A stretch of 64,000 bases of DNA, from positions 9,095,111 to 9,159,110 of the forward strand of contig NC_056552.1 in the NCBI RefSeq assembly GCF_910596095.1, in the 5' to 3' direction. Numbering within the stretch: position 1 is the first letter of the stretch; the number at the start of each line of letters is the position of its first letter. This DNA comes from Thunnus maccoyii (lineage: Eukaryota > Chordata > Actinopteri > Scombriformes > Scombridae). Position numbers and translations under genes: made by a program. Shown one piece after another: positions 36,221 through 48,700 of this stretch. The notes under the pieces were generated by a model, which ran no database searches, was not told the origin of the DNA, and saw nothing but the letters and a program-made list of their open reading frames with translations.

Positions 36221-36390
36221 AACACCATGCTGACAGGCTAAGCTAACGTTAGTTTACTGTTGTCGCAAGACTAACATTGACGCTGCATCTAACCTAGCTA
36301 GCCTGTTAAACAGCTGCAATAAATAACTTTTCTTTTTTTATGTTTTTAATATTACTTATTTGTGTACATACATTCATCATATGTTCAACT
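36037..36390. repeat. direct duplication flanking a (CT)n(CA)n microsatellite
   Basis: The phrase GCTGCATCTAACCTAGCTA ... AATAAATAACTT ... ACTTATTTGTG occurs at about 36063-36137 and 36281-36364. Between them lies (CT)n to (CA)n at 36163-36221. Confidence 0.65.
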
Positions 36391-36900
36391 TTAGCTGCAC
36401 TGAGCTGTGATTACCTACCTGCTGCTTCTGCTGCATCCCGCCTCATATTGGACTGAAGGCTGTACTATACTGGATGTTAACTTATTGTCACGGTCCCCCA
36501 CTGTGGGTTTTGACAGTTTAATTGGATGCTCACATTGTGCCCCGTACAGGTCGCAGCCAGACCCTTCTCTAATACTGGGCAGGGACGGGACCAATTTTTT
36601 CTAAACGTCATTGTTTCTTGTTTCTGTAGTTTCTGCTGTCTGCCTTTGTAGAGCAGTATAAGTGAAACACCATCAAAGTTTGCCAGATCAATCTCAGTTA
36701 ATTCATGCATTAGTCATTCAAAATTTGGTTGCAATAACACAATATGCTCAAGAGTTATTATGGCAGTCTGTCAAGTAGACAAGGCTGCAGGAATTTGGCA
36801 ACCAATTAAAGTAGAAGTAAATGCAAACTGTCCAATTTTGATCAAAATGATCAGTGTCATTTGAAAGATTTACAAATATTTTAAAGCTTGAACCCCTTAT

Positions 36901-37061
36901 AACATCCAGAATGGCATAGAGCAGTACTTCCAGCAATACTCGAGTGGGCTGTTTGTAGTTTTGAACAAGCCAGGTCATGGAGTACAGCTCATTGTTTTTG
37001 GTCAGGTTCAGGTGGTTTGAAATATCCTCATAACTGCAGTTATACTCAGAGTACACCCCAT
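36901..37061 (-). pseudogene. orphan exon 2 of an HTR3-like unit, donor destroyed
   Basis: An open 161-nt exon 2 (starts DGVYSEYNCSYED, ends LLYAILDV) with an intact CTGTAG acceptor. The donor is ATAAGG instead of the GTAAGT seen in gene 4, and the family RPVKNY is WLVQNY. Flanks on both sides (36610-36890 and 37090-37860) match gene 4 intron 2 and the family intron 1, but no exon 1 or exon 3 follows. Closest to gene 4 exon 2. Confidence 0.8.
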
Positions 37062-38077
37062 CTACAGCAGACACATTAAGAGACATCATCTGTGACAGAA
37101 GTTACTCTTTAAAGGAAGGAAATCAGGATATGTCCATGCTCTTAATTTTTCTTTTAGATTAAAACTTCATGGCTGTGATGTTTGTCTGGACATCATTTAC
37201 CGTATGTTCTCTTATTACTATTATATCATTACTTATAATATAGAAAAAAATGACAAACATCAGTGTCTGTGGGTATAAACTGCTTCTGAACTTCAAACCA
37301 GGAAAAACACACAAATATCTGCAGTAATGTGACTGTGGTCACTAAAAGGATTATGAGATGGGCGTTGGCAGGACTGCACCTTTTATCTCATCAAATCTGA
37401 GCATTTTGCAGTCATTTAAATCCATTTCAATTTGAGATCCATCTGCTATACAGTATGTTTTCCAAAAGCAGGTCGCTCAAATCAACACTAAGCTCTCCCA
37501 GAACACAATTTTGAGTATTACATTTTGAAATATTCTTTGTAATATAATATAATAAATACACATATAAAGACATAAGTCAACTGTAAAACATGGCATTCTG
37601 AAAAAAAACTAACAAGGGTCATTTCACTAAATTTACAATATTTTCTCAGCCATGCAGATAGTTTTGGTTTTAACTGGTTTAAAGATATTCACCTCAGAGA
37701 TCTTTGCCTCAACCCTAAAACAATGGAGGTGAATGGGATTTTGTTTGTGGTGATCACTGTACAGTAAAATGGCAATTTAAGAAATCAACAGCAGCGTCTC
37801 TCTCCGTGAATCGCATCCTCTTTAGATTATCCACCTCACACTGTGAAAAGTTTTCAGGACAATGTAAATGAATACAATGAAAATGTATTTGATTTTTCAC
37901 ACTGTGAGAATCACAAACAAAATCCCATTCACCCCCATGGAACTGAGGATGACAACAGAAATTTCACACATATACAACAAAAAATACCCTCCTTGGCAGA
38001 GGAAATAATAATTATCATTGAAAAACAAAACAAACAAACAAAAAACAGAAAATTTGAAGCTTAGCTTAGCTGCCTAC

Positions 38078-38239
38078 CTGGGATGGCATAGATTATCACT
38101 TCCAGATCTACTTTCATAGTCGTATTGGGGTGTTTAACAGGCCGGGACATGGTGTACAGATCATTTTTACTGGACAGACTCAGGTTCAGGTAGTTAAAAA
38201 GATGCTGATAACTGCAGTTATCCTCAGAGGACGCCCCAT
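38078..38239 (-). pseudogene. second orphan exon 2 of an HTR3-like unit
   Basis: Very close to gene 2 exon 2 (DGASSEDNCSYQHLFNYLNLS...) but the 3' end is altered: the family AILDM-GTAAGC is replaced by CCCAGGTAGGCAGC, leaving only a cryptic donor in the wrong phase. Intron-1-like sequence follows to the right (to about 38930), then homology breaks before exon 1. It is fused on its left to the unit of the 36.9-kb relic at about 37970, the product of a deletion or unequal exchange. Confidence 0.78.
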
Positions 38240-39054
38240 CTACTGCAAGAATACCAAGACACATTCTCTGTCAGAGAGTTAATTCTTAAAAGGAAAGAAA
38301 TGTGCTTTTAAATCAGAGCTTGTTTGTCTGAACACCAGAGTTTCTGTTATGTGCTCTAAAGGAAATCACCAACATTTGTCTCGGTGGGTATAAACTGATT
38401 ATAAATTCATTTTCAAACCATGAAAATCTAACAAATATCTGCAGCAATATCCAGCGACTGTGGTCACTAAAAGCCATTATGAGATGGTCGTTAGCAGGAC
38501 TCTTATCAAATGTGAGCAATTTGCAGTCATTTAAATCCATTTCAATTTGATTTTACAATATTTTCTCAGCCATGCAGATAGTTTTGGTTTTAACTGGTTT
38601 TAAGATATTCATCTCCAAGACCTTTGCCTCTATCCTAAAACAATGGAGGTGAATGTGATTTTGTTTGTGGTGATCACTGAACTGTACAGTAAAATGGCAA
38701 TTTAAAAAATCAGCAGCCGCATCTCTTTTCAGGAGCAGTATCCCCATCACTCTGGATTATCCACGTCACACTGTGAACAGTTTTTGGGACACAGTTTTCA
38801 GAAAAGAGATGCTGCTATTAAAAAAAAATGTATTTGATTTTTCACACTGTGAGAACCAAAAACAAAATCCCATTCACCCCCATGGAACTGGGGATGAAAC
38901 AGAAACAGAAATTTCACACATATACAACCAAAACTTTCAGATACCAGTAAAGGTTTTTTTTATAAATTTGTGTGAATCGAACCACTGTCTAAATTGAAAG
39001 TTGTCCGTGTCACTCTATAAAAAAATCAATGTTGTTGAACTGAATTAACAATTA

Positions 39055-39345
39055 TCTCGCCGCACTACCAGAGGGTTGGTAAGATTAAATGACCAACACT
39101 TCTGTCTTTTATTTATTAATTTATTCCTATTTTACCTAATTAGTCAACACCCTGGACACTTGGCTGCATGTGGGCAGATCAATTTTACTTCTTGTTTCCA
39201 CTATTATTGTTTCCACTATTAAAGTTTCACAAGTAAAGCAGATTGATGTTTGTGAGAGCTACGTCTGATAGGAGAAATGTCAAGCATAAACTGGCAGACT
39301 GATTAAAGTGCCAAGCTTTAACATATTTTCCAGGGCACACTTAAT
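39055..39345 (-). pseudogene. promoter remnant without exon
   Basis: CCAGAGGGTTGGTAAGATTA...TGACCAACA at 39067-39100 and the flank up to about 39340 (AAGTGCCAAGCTTTAACATA) are the family promoter region. Exon 1 is absent between here and the orphan exon 2. Confidence 0.55.
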
Positions 39346-39515
39346 TTCTTGCCTTCTTTTTCCCCATATGGAAACACTTATAATTTAACAATACTATGGG
39401 TTTATATTAAAGCTGTCAGTTTTAATTATTATTATTATTATTATTAGTTTCTGATAAATCATGTTTGTTTCCACTTGGTATGGACGATGGCTCTAAATAC
39501 TATGATATACTATGA

Positions 39516-39517
<2 letters not shown>

Positions 39518-39568
<51 letters not shown>
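39518..39568. repeat. (TA)n microsatellite
   Basis: TA run of about 50 bp, preceded by TATGATACTATGATAC. Confidence 0.95.
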
Positions 39569-39569
<1 letters not shown>

Positions 39570-39759
39570 TGGTTTACTTTGGTTATGTTCTAAATAGTTG
39601 TCAAGATGAAAAATGACATGTTGTAAATGGCTGAAAAGTTTAAAGATTAAATATGTTGTAAATAGTTGTAAAGACTAAATAAACAATGTATTCAACAATT
39701 ACTTTATTTTGCTGCATTCAAATGATATATGCGGTCATTCAATGCTATTTTTTAATTAC

Positions 39760-40678
39760 ACTCTTGAGTAGAGAGAACACCCTGTCCATCCATCTCTTCT
39801 TTTCCTCTCTCTGCCAGCTCATGTCTTCCTTAATGAGCTCAAGAATGAGCTCATCTCTCCCTCTCTTTCTGTTGACTGGCTTTGGCTGGCTTTCCGTCTC
39901 TGGTCATCCACTGCTGCACGTGGCCCAGCAATGGAGACAATAAGAACAGGAGGTCTGTCCCAACATCTCATCCATTAGGACAAACCACAGCCAAGTTGCA
40001 GCAGTGGGTTTCCCACTCATGCCCTCCCCTGACCCTGGACACTTACAATCCTAAGGCAGAGGAAATCAGTCATGGCAGTTAACAACCAAAACAACAGCAA
40101 CAGCGGAAATAATTTCAGCAAAAATTTGTTTATCAACTTGCATGATCATAATAAATGTAATTTCAATTTAAAATCATATGTAAACACTTTTTTTTATTAT
40201 TCCTTTTTTTTTGCTTGCTGAGGAGTCACCATGTCCTGCAGGCCCATTTCCTCCAGAATTGTCCTAATCACAGAGAGAAAACAAGAGAAAAGGGAAACAC
40301 TTATCAATCATGTTAACACAGGGATGCAAACTTAGGAAGGTTGGAAAAAGTGACACAGAAGGAAATACACAACATCCCCCAGAAATCATTTACTTGGAAG
40401 CCCTATTTTGGGTTACAGAAAAAGGTGACAGTCACAGCTTGCATCCCTGTAACGGTACTATTGCCCCATCTCCTGGTTGTCTTATCATCATGGGCTTTGT
40501 ATAGGATGAGGGCTAATTTAACAATAACCTTCAGTACAAGATGAAGATAAAATGGAGACATTACAAATGGATACTGTTGCCTTACCTCCAAGCTACACTG
40601 GCTGAGTTTTTTGCCCCGGCAAAGAAGTGATCTTTTCCTACCCTCATTTTAATAGACTGAGCAGTATGCTCCTTGCTC
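39760..40678 (-). pseudogene. decayed Myb/SANT-like (transposon-associated) gene
   Basis: One exon (40586-40678) reads HTAQSIKMRVGKDHFFAG and ASVAWR up to a GTAAGG donor; the next (right end 40263) reads TILEEMGLQDMVTPQQAKK; a third block near 39980-40010 reads WLWFVLMDEMLGQ and then hits stops. This order (AWR, EEMGLQ..TPQQAKKKW, W.WF.LMDE.LGQ) is that of a multi-copy fish protein with a Myb/SANT-type DNA-binding fold, often linked to Harbinger-like transposons. That link is from general knowledge and only moderately sure. The middle (Trp-rich helix region) is lost. Confidence 0.5.
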
Positions 40679-40699
40679 CTTAAAACAAAATGAAATGTT

Positions 40700-42715
40700 A
40701 CTGTACATTTTGCTTCACACCACCAAACAACGGCAGTTTAAATAGCAAAATGACCAACTTCGGGTTGACGTTAGCCATGTAATCAATCCCTACATTTGTA
40801 CTGGACATTGAAAGTGACTTTTCAACTGTCTGAAAACCAAGCAGGGTTCACAACAGTCTAAATTTGTTCACCTTGCTCCATTTGTATGTAATATGAAGTC
40901 TAAGTTATATATGAAAATGCCACAATTTCAGTAATGTATAAGTTAACCTCTGAACCTCTTAATTTTGAAAGTGAAGTCTTTAAAAGCTTGACTTTCAAAA
41001 GCTGTAACTTTGGTTGGATGCGGGCGGCCGAATTGCAGTAAGTCCAAATAGATAACATCAGTTAATGTCACTATTTTAACAACAATTTGAGGTTTTAAGG
41101 GCCTTATTTTTTTGTCATATTGTTAGCTATTTGAGTGAGTTGAAACCCAAAACTTACATTTAAAAAAAACAAACGGACTGAAATGCATTCTGGGATAAGT
41201 TGGGCTGCAAAGGATCCAGCCATTGTATCCTCCTCTTCCAGCCTTCAAAATGAGACAGCCTTGGTTGCGCCGCTGTGACGCATTCAGTCTTCAAATGCAG
41301 CCCTCTAAGGATGAGGCCCCTGAATTGAGACACAGCTATTAACATGATAAACAGCAGGACTGTGGCTACTTGAGGACTGATCCTGATTAATGAATTAACT
41401 TTTTGTCTGTGGTCCAACACAAAAAGGTGAATGATAGTTCAGTTCCTGTTCCTGCTCAGTGATACTCCGCTTGGAGAAATGATGTTCTCTCAGAATACAG
41501 ATCTTGCATCAGGCTGCCCTCAGTGCATTTGAATTTGAGTCTGTTTGACACATAAAGACTGATAAAGACAGTAAGACATAGTAATGACTTATATAAACTC
41601 TGAGTTACTTGAACATTTTTCACTGGGCTCCTGAATTTCTTTGTGTGCTCCTAATTTTTTTCATTTAGGAGCATATGTACACCTTAGGAAAACGTTAGCG
41701 TGGAACCCTGCGACACTACCATCCATAGAGCAAAATCTATTTTTAAAACACCAAATGAATCCAAACTTCACCAAAACTGACAGTGAATTGATTTACACTT
41801 CCTAATATATTTTTGTACAGAGCATAACATTTAGCTAAAAGGAGAAAATTTAGATTCTTTAATAGTTTATTTGTGCAATACAAAGAGTGCGATGCATGTT
41901 TTCAAAGCAGTTGCATAGAACAACCAAGTAAGCGGGGAAGGTGAGCGCTTTTGTCATGGATGTGCTATTTCCTGCAAGTAGTCCATACCAATGCAAATCA
42001 GGTACACATCAAACTCAAAAAAAGGAGAAAGTATTTGTTTATTCATTTTCTGCCAGCACAAAAAGGAAATTAAATGATGACTAGAAGAGTGTACTCAGTA
42101 GAGTGCAGATCTCTGCCAGGTGTGTACAGACGGCAGTGAAGATAACAAGAACAAGGATTTATTCATGTTATACTGTGCCTAACTTTAGTGGATCATAACA
42201 TATCGCGTATGGAATTAATCAGCAGATGCTCTAGTTCAAGATGAGACCAAACTTTTCTATTGATGTCAGTTTTTGAGCCACAATAAAGGCCAAACTGTTG
42301 CCTTCAACAGACTAGGTAAGCCTTGTTTTTAGCCTAGCCAATTGCCAGAAATGCCTTTTGCTATGTCATAACGCATATCGTAAAATGGCAAGGATTGCTG
42401 AAAACACTAAAGTCTAAGGTGTCTGATGCACTCATAAGGGATGGCATTATAAAATTCAAAAACTGTGAATCACCACAGCCACAAGAGGTCCTTGAACATA
42501 CAGTTATAAATGTGGACAAAACATATTAGGCTGATGGGTCCAGTAGTATGCAGGATTAGCTGTGGACAGATAAACAGATACACGGACACACACACACACA
42601 CACAACCAAACGTATGATCCCCTCCAGGCTTACACCTGGCGGAGGTAATTAGCTATTCATATCAAAGAAAATGGTGACTCAATCATATGCTCTCATTAAA
42701 TAGCAATAATCATCT
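40700..42715. other. spacer downstream of gene 4, repeats only
   Basis: No gene seen. 41170-41440 has the look of a dispersed repeat (an 86-codon frame without features), and 42580-42655 holds (CA)n followed by TTACACCTGGCGGAGGTAAT, a frequent repeat tail in fish. Confidence 0.3.
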
Positions 42716-45700
42716 CTACGGATTGCTCCAGTTTGAAAAGATAAGAATTAAGAACAGGCTGACCACTGTTACATATAAAATAAAGAAAACTCTGTTGACT
42801 CTTTTAGCCACTCTGGTCCAGTAGCCACACTTCTCTTCCTTGCTGCTGTTGAGGAGCAGAGTCAGTGTTTTCTCCATCTCCCTCAGCTCATCTGAGAGCT
42901 TCTCCAAGGCATGGTACTCTTCTGTCCGTTTACTGCTGTTGCCCTAAAAAAAAGTTGTCAACACAATTTTGGATTAGGTAACATTGTCAGCTGTTACATT
43001 TGACACTGAGCATTTTGTTTGAAGAGAATTAAAGTCTAACCCAATTCTAACCTCTTTGGCCACAGGCAGCCGTTCAGATGGAGATTCACCAGCAGATACA
43101 TCATAGACACACACACATTTAGTCCATTCGTGCACATCTGAAAGCATTTACACAAAGATGGTTTTTACCAAATTAAAATAATACAATTGACAAGTTTGTA
43201 TTTATAATAAAAATAACTAAAATTCTTCATGATACTAGTAAAAGAAATAGTAGTGTAGTTTCTGTGCCTCTCCTTCATGTTGATGGATTGGGTTGCACCA
43301 GCTGTTCGTAAATCCATTACTACGTCTATGTGTAGAGTCCTTGCTAAGTGCTTCGTAATTATTAGTTTCAGACTAGTAATTTATTTAATTGGGTTGCACC
43401 ATGGTGATGTTGAACTCTTCCTTTAAGTTTGAATGCATGCAGATATTTCATCCATATCAATCAGCAACCTCAAATTTTCAACTTAAACGGATCATACACA
43501 AGCAAACTAACATTATCTTTGTCAGTTGGTTTAGTTAGCTACTCCAGTTACACCCAGTAGTTACTAGATTCAATATTTAGTGACAACCAACCTCTGATCA
43601 AATATCAAGTCACATATCTTGACCATATTCCCTATTAGCTACCTCCTTTACTTGTAAACCTTAACAGGTCATACACGCAAGCTAACCTTATCTTTGTCAG
43701 TTGGTTCAGTGAGCTATTCCAGTTACACCTGGTAGTTATTAGATGTAAATATTTAGTAAACCAGCCTCTGATCAAATGTCAAGTCACATATTTCGACCAT
43801 ATTCCCTATTAACTACCTCCTTTACTTGTCAACCTTAACAGGTCATACACGCAAGCTAACCTTATCTTTGTCAGTTTGTTCAGTGAGTTATTCCAGTTAC
43901 ACCTGGTAGTTATTAGATGTAAATATTTCATAAACCAGCCTCTGATCAAATGTCAAGTCACATATTTCGACCATATTCCCTATTAACTACCTCCTTTACT
44001 TGTCAACTTAAACAGGTCATACAAGCAAGCTAACATTATCTTTGTCAGTTGGTTCAGTTAGCTACTCCAGTTACACCTGATAATTAGTAGATGTTGTAGA
44101 GTAAAGTCCCTGCATCTTTCGAAAGCAGACAGCACGAGCCTCAAACAACAGACCAGCTCTTTCTTCAACCCCCCAGGAATGCTGGCCAATACTATATAAG
44201 TAAGAGTCCCAAACTCCTCACTGACCAGACCATCTAAATAAACAGAAAGGATCAGATAAGGAACCCCCCATCTCCTGCATGGTCACCAAACCAGACCATT
44301 GACCCAAACCATCTTTAATCCTTCAAGCTATTAGAGCCATCAAGATGGGAAGACCAATTCACACCACATTGTGAACTGATATTACCATTTGGGTAAAAGA
44401 CCCCCACCATTGGTTATCATAACTCACCTCTAAGAGCCAGTCACTCACAGAGACAAGCTGGCACCAACTTTAATCCCTCTGTGTATTTTGATTCTCAGGA
44501 CTTGAATGATCAACCCAAGAACTGATCACTGGGCAAACCAGCATAAGGCAAGACATGCTGCACAATATACCACGCTCCAGTGAAATACAGACACTAACAG
44601 ACATTTACCAGAACAAGACAGATTTTGTCTAAGGACAACTAATAATGCATGTTAGTATGTGTGTATATATAACAATATGTGCTGTTATGTACTTTATTTA
44701 GACTTTTATTTTACTGCCTTAAAGCCAAGAAATGCACCACAAACATAATTCCATCATCTTTGATAACAGTAACATAATTTTTAGTACCATTCTGCTTGTT
44801 TCACTTTCAGAATGCTAAAGTTACTATAAAAAATGTGACTCAGGGCAACAGGAGGTGAAATCTCAGAATCTACAGTCATGAGTTGAGGATCAAGCCTAGG
44901 AGAGCATGACAGCATAAAACCGGGAGCTCTACTCTAATGGGAACTTTTCAAGTTCGGACCGGCCAACTGACTCATCATTACAAAATCCAGACTCCAACTC
45001 CTCAAACTAACACATCAGACCACATTTTTCGCAAGAAGCCACCCCAGGGAGCAAGCAAGTATTCGTACAAAACCTTCTTCAACTTGCTTTAACTCTGGTG
45101 CTTTCATTATTTGTCATTTCAATTGGCAGTTCAGAACTAAGCTGTTGTACCGTTGATTTGACTCACTGCTTCTCAGGTAACAGTCATCTCATCTGTTTAT
45201 CAGGTCTCTCATACCAACTGCGCAATAGATAAGTCTGCATCATTCATTCAATTCATTCACTAGCCATAGCCTTGTGTGCCAGTTTCCCTTTCCCTCTTGT
45301 GTCTTGTTTGTGAAATGTTGTTGTGTTTAGTACTTGTATCTGCAGTATTAGTAATGAATGTGTATGTAACTAAAGTGGACTTATTTGTGTTTTCTTGTGC
45401 TTGCATCTCAGTCACTTAACCTTAAAAGACCTTTACCCTTGCAAAATCATAATTAAGATTTATAACATTCATAATTCTAATTGACTTCTCTTGTGTGGTC
45501 AACAAGGAGGACTATTTCCCTATTATTATACCTACATTAATATGAGTCTTGTCGCTGGACAAATAATTTCATGTTGGAGTTGTGCACTATAATAACTCAT
45601 AATTCCCCCATAAAATCATAAAGCTATTTGAGTGCAACATTATCTTTGTCAGTTGATTCAGTTAAGTACTCCAGTTACACCTGGTAGTTAGTGGATACAA

Positions 45701-48700
45701 ACATTTAAAAACAGCCAACCCCTTCTTGAAAAACTAGTTTGTGTGTTCATCCAGTTTAAATGTAGGATTGTGTAAATCTCCTTTTAGTTAAGACTTGTGT
45801 TAAAAGAAGGCTAAGTTTGAATTTACAAACAGCTGGTGCAACTGGTTCTTGTTCTCACCTCCTTTACAGTTGTTGAAGTTGACTTTTCCCTGTTTGTCCC
45901 TACAGTCCTCACTCAGGTTTCGGTCTCTGTCTGCCTCGTTGTCTTGTGATACATGGTCTTTCTCCATCAGATACATCACAAAAATTGTCTCCACAAGGCT
46001 GAGCAGCATCAGAGCAAAAATCCCAATGCAGTAGACCGCTGAAGGGAGCCAGCAGCATCATTAATGCAGACAAATAATTACACATTGGGTGAGTATGTGC
46101 TCTTCAAGGCAAGCCTGAGCCTCTTTACCTATAAGTGGAATCCTGTTTGATGAGGAAGGCAGAATTTCATTGAGAATAAGCTGCAGCACAGTGACAGCGA
46201 GCAGCACAGTGACCTTGAAGCTCAGCTTCTCACCCCCGCTGTCCGAGATCAGGAAGGAGGCCAAGTCCAGACACAAGAAGAACATGACGGGCAGCAAGAA
46301 GTTAATGATGTAGAGGACTGATCGCCTCCGCATGTTGATCTGTGAAATTATGTTTAAGGGTTAGGTGGTTGATAACAGGGGCAACTGAAAAAGCTGCATT
46401 GTACCCAGAATACAACAACAAAGTAATCACCAATCTGCTCATGTCTTCAGTGTTAAAGGAAGCAATGAAGTAAAAGTTGTAAACTGCAGTGAAAAAATCC
46501 TACATTCAAATCAATAATGCACTCAAGGAAAGGTTGATGGACAAGACAGGATGGGGTAAGGAAGGAAAAAATAGGGAAAGAAGGACTGAGAGAGAAAAAT
46601 CAAAAGAAGATGGAAGGAAAGAAATGAGGAAAGAATGGAAGGAAAAGGGAGGGGCGGACAGGACAGAGGGAAGCAAGGCAGAAAAGAAGAAGATATTAGC
46701 AATATTTTTAAGTTTACCTCTTGAAGCTCAAAAATATTTTTTTGAAAAGTAACTATCAACTGCTGTCAGATGATTTCCCTCTAAAATGTTATTGAGAAAA
46801 AAAAACAATCTTTCAAAAAAGAAATACAACTACCTCAAATAAAGTGGTTGATGATATAATATCTGTATAATTGTATGTATTGATACGTACAGTGTAAACG
46901 ATGATGTCTTGGCTGACTAAATCACTGGCATTGTTGGTGGTGACTGTCATGTTGATGAACAGCCATTCATACTGGGTCCGCATCACCTCACGAGACCACT
47001 CTGTGGCCTCTGAAGAGTTGTCGCTTGGCTGGAGCCGAATGTCCTTGGCTGTGGTGGGAGATAATATAATTGGTTGAGGTTGATTAGGTAAGGAAAGGAA
47101 GCAGTGGAGGATAGGTGGTGCAATCTGGTGGTGTGTGGGGGAGACTGTGAGCCAGTGTAGGTTTGATTGATGGCTGAGCAGGTTAGTTATGTTCGATTAA
47201 GGAACAAACTATCTACCATCTAAACTAACTGATCTTGAGATTTTCAGGTAAATTTTTAAGTGGTTCAGTACAGCAGTGTATATTGCTGCCACCGGTATGT
47301 GACAAAAAATATTCGCTCAGTTTCTCTTTATAACAAGAAACTTTTTAAGGTTAACGTGTGTAAACATTTTCACACAATCCTTTTCACATTATTGCGAACT
47401 ACCAAATTATTCTGTTTTTATAAGAAACTTTTCTTGTAATAACATCACTTTATCTTGTTATATCACAAAACTTTCTTATCATTTCACAAAATGAATGCAT
47501 CTCATTAAAGGCATACTATGCAGAATTTGTTGGTTGCTGTTTGTAAACACACAGTTCAAAGTTGGACCCTCCTCACTGGCTCAACAACACTAGAGCGAGC
47601 TGAGAAGGGGAGATAGAGAGAGAGAGAGAGAGAGCAGTGGTGGTCGAGTGAGCTAGAGAGTGAATGAAGAGAGGGAGCAAAGAGGGAGAACAAAGCCAGT
47701 GACTCAGAGAAACCCTGCGGGAAGGTGCCACATTGCTGGATTTGGTGTGAATGCAGTGCTTCATCCTGTCTGCTGTGGCCTCTCCGCTCTGTGTGTGTGT
47801 AGCTCAGCCCGCCCTCGGTCAAGCAGACACACAGACCTGCAGATCTTTATACATTGATGACAAAGAGACAGAGAGCGGAGCAGAGGAGAGAGACGGATGC
47901 AACCTGGTCACTATGTTTTGAGTCCCAACCTCACACTCTGCACACTGTTATTGGCTGGGGGCTACACTCCCACTGCACAAAGGTTGACACCCAGAAGCAT
48001 CCATCCAACACAACAAAATAGTAAGATGATGAGAAAATACAGGCAGAGGGTAGGATCTTTGCAGATAAATACACAGCCACACACCTCTAGTGGGTCATAA
48101 GCAATGATTAAGAGGGATTACTTTTACATGAGTGTTTTTTAGGAAAATCCTGCATAGTTTGCATTTAAAACAAACTTTTTTTTATTATAACATGATAAGT
48201 CAGTAAGTTAAAACAATAAAATTCTATATGTCATTAAAACAAGAAAAAGATCCAGTCAGTACCTAAAGAGATGATACCTGAAGCCTACACCTGCTAGAAA
48301 AAGTCAAAATGACTGGTTTCTTGTAAATCAGAATAGTTTGGTATCTAATAACAATGATAAAAATGACTCAGATTAACATGAAAAATATCTCGTAATAACA
48401 TGAAAAGGATCTTGTTTGACTGACATTAGCTGGCAGGCTACCTGTGTTTTAGATTTTTTATCCTCTTGGACACTAATTTTTCTCTCAAAAGAGAACAAGA
48501 CAGTTAATTCACAAAACTGATCTGTATGCTGCAGAGAAAAAACATGTAACTTAATTTGGACTTTTTAGCTAATACAATTACATAAATAGCCTACACTTCT
48601 GCACTTAATCACAACAACCAAATTTACAGCAATATGTTTTCCTCTTAAACTTAGCACTTATTTTATGTATCAAACTCCAACACTGGTCCCATGATAGGCA

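Noticed and set aside
43475-44090. CRISPR-like array
   Set aside because: The whole 174-bp unit repeats; there are no short repeats with unique spacers, and this is a vertebrate intron.
46489-46759. Lys/Glu-rich 87-codon frame and its antisense
   Set aside because: Artefact of the polypurine tract in gene 4 intron 6.
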